64,000 bases of DNA from Pelethousia sp034928145. Lineage in GTDB: Bacteria; Bacillota; Clostridia; Christensenellales; CAG-138. Shown here piece by piece: positions 61,391 to 64,000 of this stretch. The DNA lies in contig JAYFPE010000010.1 of assembly GCA_034928145.1 (NCBI GenBank), positions 62,001-126,000 of the forward strand. Direction: 5' to 3'. Every line of letters starts with the position of its first letter. Position 1 is the first letter of the stretch. A program made the translations under genes and the position numbers. The notes below the pieces were generated by a model. The model was not told where the DNA came from. It worked only from the letters and a program-made list of their open reading frames with translations, and ran no database searches.

Positions 61391-61777
61391 CTATTGCGCC
61401 CGGATATGCGCCGCGGCCTTCACATCCTGGAGCTTGATGTGGTTGATGAGCCAACCGACCAGGGCTGTGTTGATTTTGCCCACGAGCACGATGGTCGGGC
61501 CTTCCACATTGAAGCGGCGGGTCAGATCGGCCACGGTCTTTTTAAACATATCGTGGTAGCGCTTGTGGTTGGCGCAATTGCACCTGCAGCCGCTCCTCAT
61601 CCGCAAAATGTTTGGCGGTGCAGTCCGAAAGGGACTGGGCGCTTTCGGCCGGGTGCGTCCGGCCCTTGCCTTGGCCGCAGGCATCCAGCAGGCCGTTTAT
61701 GGCGGCGATCAGCTCCCGTTGCTGGCTGTCGATCAGGGCGTTGCCCGCTTCCAAATCCTTGGTGAATTCATAGCCAT
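61391..61777 (-). pseudogene. Decayed bacteriohemerythrin
   Basis: Bacteriohemerythrins bind O2 at a di-iron site. The remains read YEFTKDLEAGNALIDSQQREL, SLSDCTAKHFADEERLQ, NHKRYHDMFKK and VGWLINHIKLQD in order, but in different frames. Three lesions are visible: one base missing just after the ATG at 61777 (which still has GGAGG 8 bases upstream), an iron-ligand histidine replaced by glutamine (SQQREL instead of SxHREL), and a deletion of about 14 bases after EERLQVQ that removes the usual YGYPDY-like segment and shifts frame. Together these indicate a true pseudogene rather than sequencing error. Stop TAG at 61391. Confidence 0.82.
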
Positions 61778-61851
61778 AAGAAAAACCTCCGAGATATAAA
61801 ATAGATATTACATTGCGTAGGGCGGGGTGGCCATGTGCCGCAAAACCAAAT

Positions 61852-61876
61852 AAAAAAGGGGCCGAAGCCCCTTTTT
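61852..61876. terminator. Bidirectional terminator after flagellin
   Basis: A 10-bp stem, AAAAAGGGGC and GCCCCTTTTT around CGAA, 37 bases beyond the flagellin stop on the minus strand. Confidence 0.88.
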
Positions 61877-61912
61877 GTTTGATGCGTTTGTGCGTTAAGC
61901 GGTTTCCGTTCC

Positions 61913-63193
61913 TTACTGGAGCAGGCTGAGCACGCCCTGGGGCGCGGCATTGGCCTGGGCCAGCATCGCGGTGGCAGCCTGGGAGAGGATGTTGTTCTTG
62001 GTGAAGTTGGTCATCTCCTTGGCGATATCCACGTCGCGGATACGGCTCTCAGCGGAGCTCAGGTTCTCACTCGTGTTATCCAGGTTGGCGATCTTATGCT
62101 CCAAGCGGTTCTGCATGGCGCCGAGGGTGGCGCGCTGCTCGGAAACGGTGTTGATAGCCTTTTGTGTGGCGGTGATGGCCTGGCCAGCCTTAGCTTGGTC
62201 GTTGATGGCGCTGCCGGCAATGCCGAGGCCGGAAGTGTTCATGGCGGCCACGGAGATCTCCAACTGCTCGCCTTCGTTGGCGCCGACCTGGATCTTCAGC
62301 GCGCCGACGTCACCGGCGGGGGTGCCTTCCTCGGTCACGATGTCGCCGGTCAGGCCCAATTTGATGTTGTCCACCGAACCGGAGCCAACCAGGGTAATGC
62401 GGCCGAGGCCCACGTTGGAGAGGTCGATGGTAGCGGTTTGGCCAGCTGCAAGATCAGCCGCGGGATCGGTCGCGTTGTTGTTGGTGTATACATCGCTCCA
62501 CTTGAGGTCGGTGGTCTCGACAGCGCCAGTGGCCTCATCCGTGAAGGTGACGCGCAGCGTAGTGCCGTTGGCGACAGAGCCGTCAAATACGCCGGTGGAT
62601 TCATCGAGGGTGCCGAAGGAGAGCGAGAAGGTACCGACTTTGCTGGTGCCCACGCCTTGCCAATTGGAAATGGTAGCGGTGGCGAGCGCGGTGCCGCCAA
62701 TGGCGCTGCCCGTACCGGACAGGGTCAAGCCGATGCTCTCCTGCATATTCGTAATCGTCGCGGTGCCCTGGCCCAAGGAACCATCCAGCAGCTTCATGTT
62801 GTTGAAGGAGGTGGTATCGGCGATCTGGTCGATTTCTTCCTTCAGCTGGTTGAACTCGGCGTCGATCTGCTGGCGGTCGAAGGTCTCGTTGGTGCCGGTG
62901 GCGGCCTGGTTGGCTAGCTCGTTCATGCGCTGGAGCATGGAGTGCACTTCCTGCAGCGCGCCTTCAGCGGTCTGAATGAGGGAGACGGCATCCTGGGAGT
63001 TCTTGGAGGCCATGTTCAGACCGCGGACCTGGGAGCGCATTTTTTCGGAAATCGCCAGGCCGGCGGCGTCGTCGCCAGCACGGTTGATGCGGTAACCGGA
63101 AGAGAGCTTTTCAGCGGATCTGGAAACGGAGTTGTTGTTGATGGTGTACATGCGATGGGTGTTCATCGCGGTGATGTTGTTTTGAATACGCAT
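61913..63193 (-). CDS. hag: Flagellin
   Basis: The filament subunit, 426 aa. The N-terminal D0/D1 region (MRIQNNITAMNTHRMYT, SSGYRINRAGDDAAGLAISEKMRSQVRGL) and C-terminal region (ENLSSAESRIRDVDIAKEMTNFTKNNILSQAATAMLAQANAAPQGVLSLL) are strongly conserved; residues about 145-300 are a threonine- and glycine-rich variable domain exposed on the filament. The TLR5-contact helix reads LQRMNELANQ: the arginine, glutamate and leucine are kept, but the second arginine of the Salmonella RVRELA is asparagine. CTGGAGGA lies 8 bases before the ATG. Expression is probably controlled by a sigma-28 promoter and a leader hairpin. Confidence 0.97.
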   Translation of the reverse strand: MRIQNNITAMNTHRMYTINNNSVSRSAEKLSSGYRINRAGDDAAGLAISEKMRSQVRGLNMASKNSQDAVSLIQTAEGALQEVHSMLQRMNELANQAATGTNETFDRQQIDAEFNQLKEEIDQIADTTSFNNMKLLDGSLGQGTATITNMQESIGLTLSGTGSAIGGTALATATISNWQGVGTSKVGTFSLSFGTLDESTGVFDGSVANGTTLRVTFTDEATGAVETTDLKWSDVYTNNNATDPAADLAAGQTATIDLSNVGLGRITLVGSGSVDNIKLGLTGDIVTEEGTPAGDVGALKIQVGANEGEQLEISVAAMNTSGLGIAGSAINDQAKAGQAITATQKAINTVSEQRATLGAMQNRLEHKIANLDNTSENLSSAESRIRDVDIAKEMTNFTKNNILSQAATAMLAQANAAPQGVLSLLQ

Positions 63194-63200
63194 GATAATA

Positions 63201-63242
63201 TCCTCCAGATATTTTTTTGTTCAGCGCGGCGTCCTGCCGCGC
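63201..63242 (-). promoter_or_regulatory. Flagellin leader: hairpin with GGA loop plus GGA in the ribosome site (candidate CsrA sites)
   Basis: On the minus strand a 7-bp stem (GCGCGGC/GCCGCGC, 63224-63242) presents AGGAC in its loop, and the ribosome site CTGGAGGA follows at 63200-63207. Two GGA motifs, one in a hairpin loop and one over the ribosome site, is the layout used by CsrA on the Bacillus subtilis hag leader. Confidence 0.5.
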
Positions 63243-63300
63243 CTTTTTTGCCCGCCGGGTTGCGCCGGGCCCTGACGCAGCCTTTTGGGTGTTGCTATCT

Positions 63301-63327
63301 ATATCGTGCTTCCCGCCGGGGAATTAA
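63301..63327 (-). promoter_or_regulatory. Candidate sigma-28 (SigD) promoter for flagellin
   Basis: TTAA (63324-63327), 15 bp, CACGATAT (63301-63308) on the minus strand compares with TAAA-N15-GCCGATAA. It is about 110 bp before the flagellin start, leaving room for the leader hairpin. Confidence 0.45.
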
Positions 63328-63363
63328 GTGCTGTTTACAAAAAATTCCACAAAATTTTTTATA

Positions 63364-63540
63364 GGGAGCAGAAGGCGTGTCGAAAGGTGAAACAAGGCCC
63401 TGTCGTAAGGGACTGCCGGCGAGCCGGCCTTTGGCGGGGGATACCTGCGGGCACGGGTCCTACGGGCTGCGATCATGGGAGAGATCCCCCGCATTTCGCC
63501 TACCACGCCGCCTTCCGCATGCGAAGGAGGCGTGACCGCG
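63364..63540. other. GC-rich intergenic stretch with strong predicted RNA structure
   Basis: No supported gene. Pairings that can be seen are GCGGGGGAT (63434-63442) with ATCCCCCGC (63484-63492), an inner GGGA-GAGA-TCCC GNRA-type hairpin inside the distal arm, CCCT/AGGG further upstream, and a 12-bp hairpin with one mismatch (63504-63515 with 63523-63534) whose 3' arm contains AAGGAGG. The set looks like a folded RNA or leader upstream of the fliF-side transcript, but matches no family I know. Confidence 0.45.
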
Positions 63541-63617
63541 CCTAACGGCCGTCATCCTGTATTCCTGCATGCATTGCCTTTTTTCTGTTTTTTCCTGCGG
63601 AGAGGGGAGACTCGCGG

Positions 63618-63638
63618 CACAATATACCAAATATTGTG
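63618..63638. promoter_or_regulatory. 8-bp inverted repeat upstream of the fliF-side promoter
   Basis: CACAATAT (63618-63625) and ATATTGTG (63631-63638) with a 5-bp spacer, ending 9 bp before the -35 box. A likely regulator site. Confidence 0.5.
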
Positions 63639-63647
63639 TTTTAGACA

Positions 63648-63676
63648 TTGCATTTCGGCATAAATCGAGGTAAAAT
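63648..63676 (+). promoter_or_regulatory. Promoter reading towards the gene at 63840
   Basis: TTGCAT (63648-63653), 17 bp, TAAAAT (63671-63676). Divergent from flagellin. Confidence 0.6.
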
Positions 63677-63839
63677 TTACTATAAGTATAGGTAATTTGG
63701 AAACGCATAATTATTTAGCCATGTTATGGCGGGCTCGCAGGCCGCGCAGGCTGCAAAACTTTGCGTAAATTCGCATATTTATGCGCCCGCAGCCGCGTTG
63801 CGGGCCGGCGGCCCGTAGAAGATAGGAGCTTACGATACG

Positions 63840-64000
63840 ATGGAAGAAAAAAAGCAGACCATAGTCCAGCGGGGCCAAAGCCTCTGGAAGGGCCTGAACA
63901 GGCCCCTCCAAATCGCTATTATAGCCGTGCTGGCCGTGCTGCTGTTCGTTATCGTATACTTGGTGGTCACCGCGGGGCAGGTCGAATACGAAGTGCTGCA
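63840..64000 (+). CDS. fliF: Probable flagellar M-ring protein FliF, N-terminus (cut by window end)
   Basis: Only 53 codons are visible. A charged N-terminus with QSLWKGLNRPLQIA is followed by a single hydrophobic span, IIAVLAVLLFVIVYLVV, and then GQVEYEVL. This matches the start of FliF: a short cytoplasmic head, the first membrane helix, and the Y-E-V-L-F segment of the ring-building motif. ATAGGAG lies before the ATG. Position next to flagellin supports the call, but so short a fragment could belong to another single-span protein. Confidence 0.55.
   Translation, partial: MEEKKQTIVQRGQSLWKGLNRPLQIAIIAVLAVLLFVIVYLVVTAGQVEYEVL

Noticed and set aside
63364..63540. c-di-GMP riboswitch upstream of motility genes
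   Set aside because: The conserved cores of the known c-di-GMP classes could not be located on either strand, so I only call an unassigned structure.
63475..63663. Short plus-strand open frame starting with GTG behind AAGGAGG
   Set aside because: The ribosome-like sequence is inside a strong hairpin, the encoded peptide is low-complexity and it runs through promoter elements, so an RNA structure is the better reading.
1..64000. tRNA, rRNA, CRISPR arrays, insertion sequences or prophage
   Set aside because: I looked for tRNA T-loop motifs, regularly spaced repeats, transposase motifs and phage genes and saw none I could support.

Overview
The window looks like a chromosome segment of a motile, anaerobic Clostridia-type Bacillota (Firmicutes), probably from the gut. 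Pointers are an HPr with a regulatory serine, AG-rich ribosome binding sites with TTG and GTG starts, consensus sigma-A promoters with 17-bp spacers, an AraR-type repressor, BMP and ECF transporters, a clostridial-style flagellin and a moderately high GC content. No rRNA, tRNA, CRISPR array, insertion sequence or prophage was seen. The assignment is an inference from gene content; no marker gene is present.

Layout. 1-2.6 kb: ybaK-proB divergent from a LysR regulator, then a 66-aa ArsR-like protein. 2.7-13.0 kb: an arabinose regulon (YtfQ-type binding protein, ABC ATPase, two permeases, kinase, AraA, AraD) under a divergent AraR, with promoters and candidate operators visible. 13.1-21.3 kb: a hexitol PTS operon carrying mannitol-type EIICB, an MtlR activator, EIIA, a PfkB kinase, a SorE/YggP-type dehydrogenase and its own HPr and Enzyme I. 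21.7-52.4 kb: the most interesting part, a catabolic island of two divergent operons plus satellite units. The minus operon holds a hydantoinase, a tartrate dehydratase/fumarase pair, a DeoR regulator, RpiB and a TIM-barrel isomerase. The plus operon holds an SsnA-like amidohydrolase, an M20 hydrolase, a DHOD-like ferredoxin protein, a YgeY-like hydrolase, two more amidohydrolases, an atypical GH1 enzyme, a molybdenum hydroxylase, two SDRs and a 2-hydroxyacid dehydrogenase. Then come deoC, a BMP-type nucleoside ABC transporter with a fourth aminohydrolase-type amidohydrolase, and an ECF transporter. 52.5-61.2 kb: an unknown protein, a second DeoR regulator, and an operon of archaeal-type GAPDH and PGK, LarA, malic enzyme and split transketolase. 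61.3-64 kb: a decayed bacteriohemerythrin, flagellin, a structured intergenic region and the start of a probable fliF.

How it fits together (inference). The 21.7-52.4 kb island parallels the Escherichia coli ygeY-hyuA-ssnA-xdhD purine/selenium-linked locus, but lacks ygeX, ygeW and ygfK and adds a glycosidase and two uptake systems. I read it as anaerobic use of a glycosylated nitrogen heterocycle: import, removal of the sugar, deamination, redox change, ring opening by the hydantoinase and release of ureido or acyl groups by the M20 enzymes. The carbon could pass through RpiB, DeoC, transketolase, GAPDH/PGK and malic enzyme. The substrate cannot be read from sequence.
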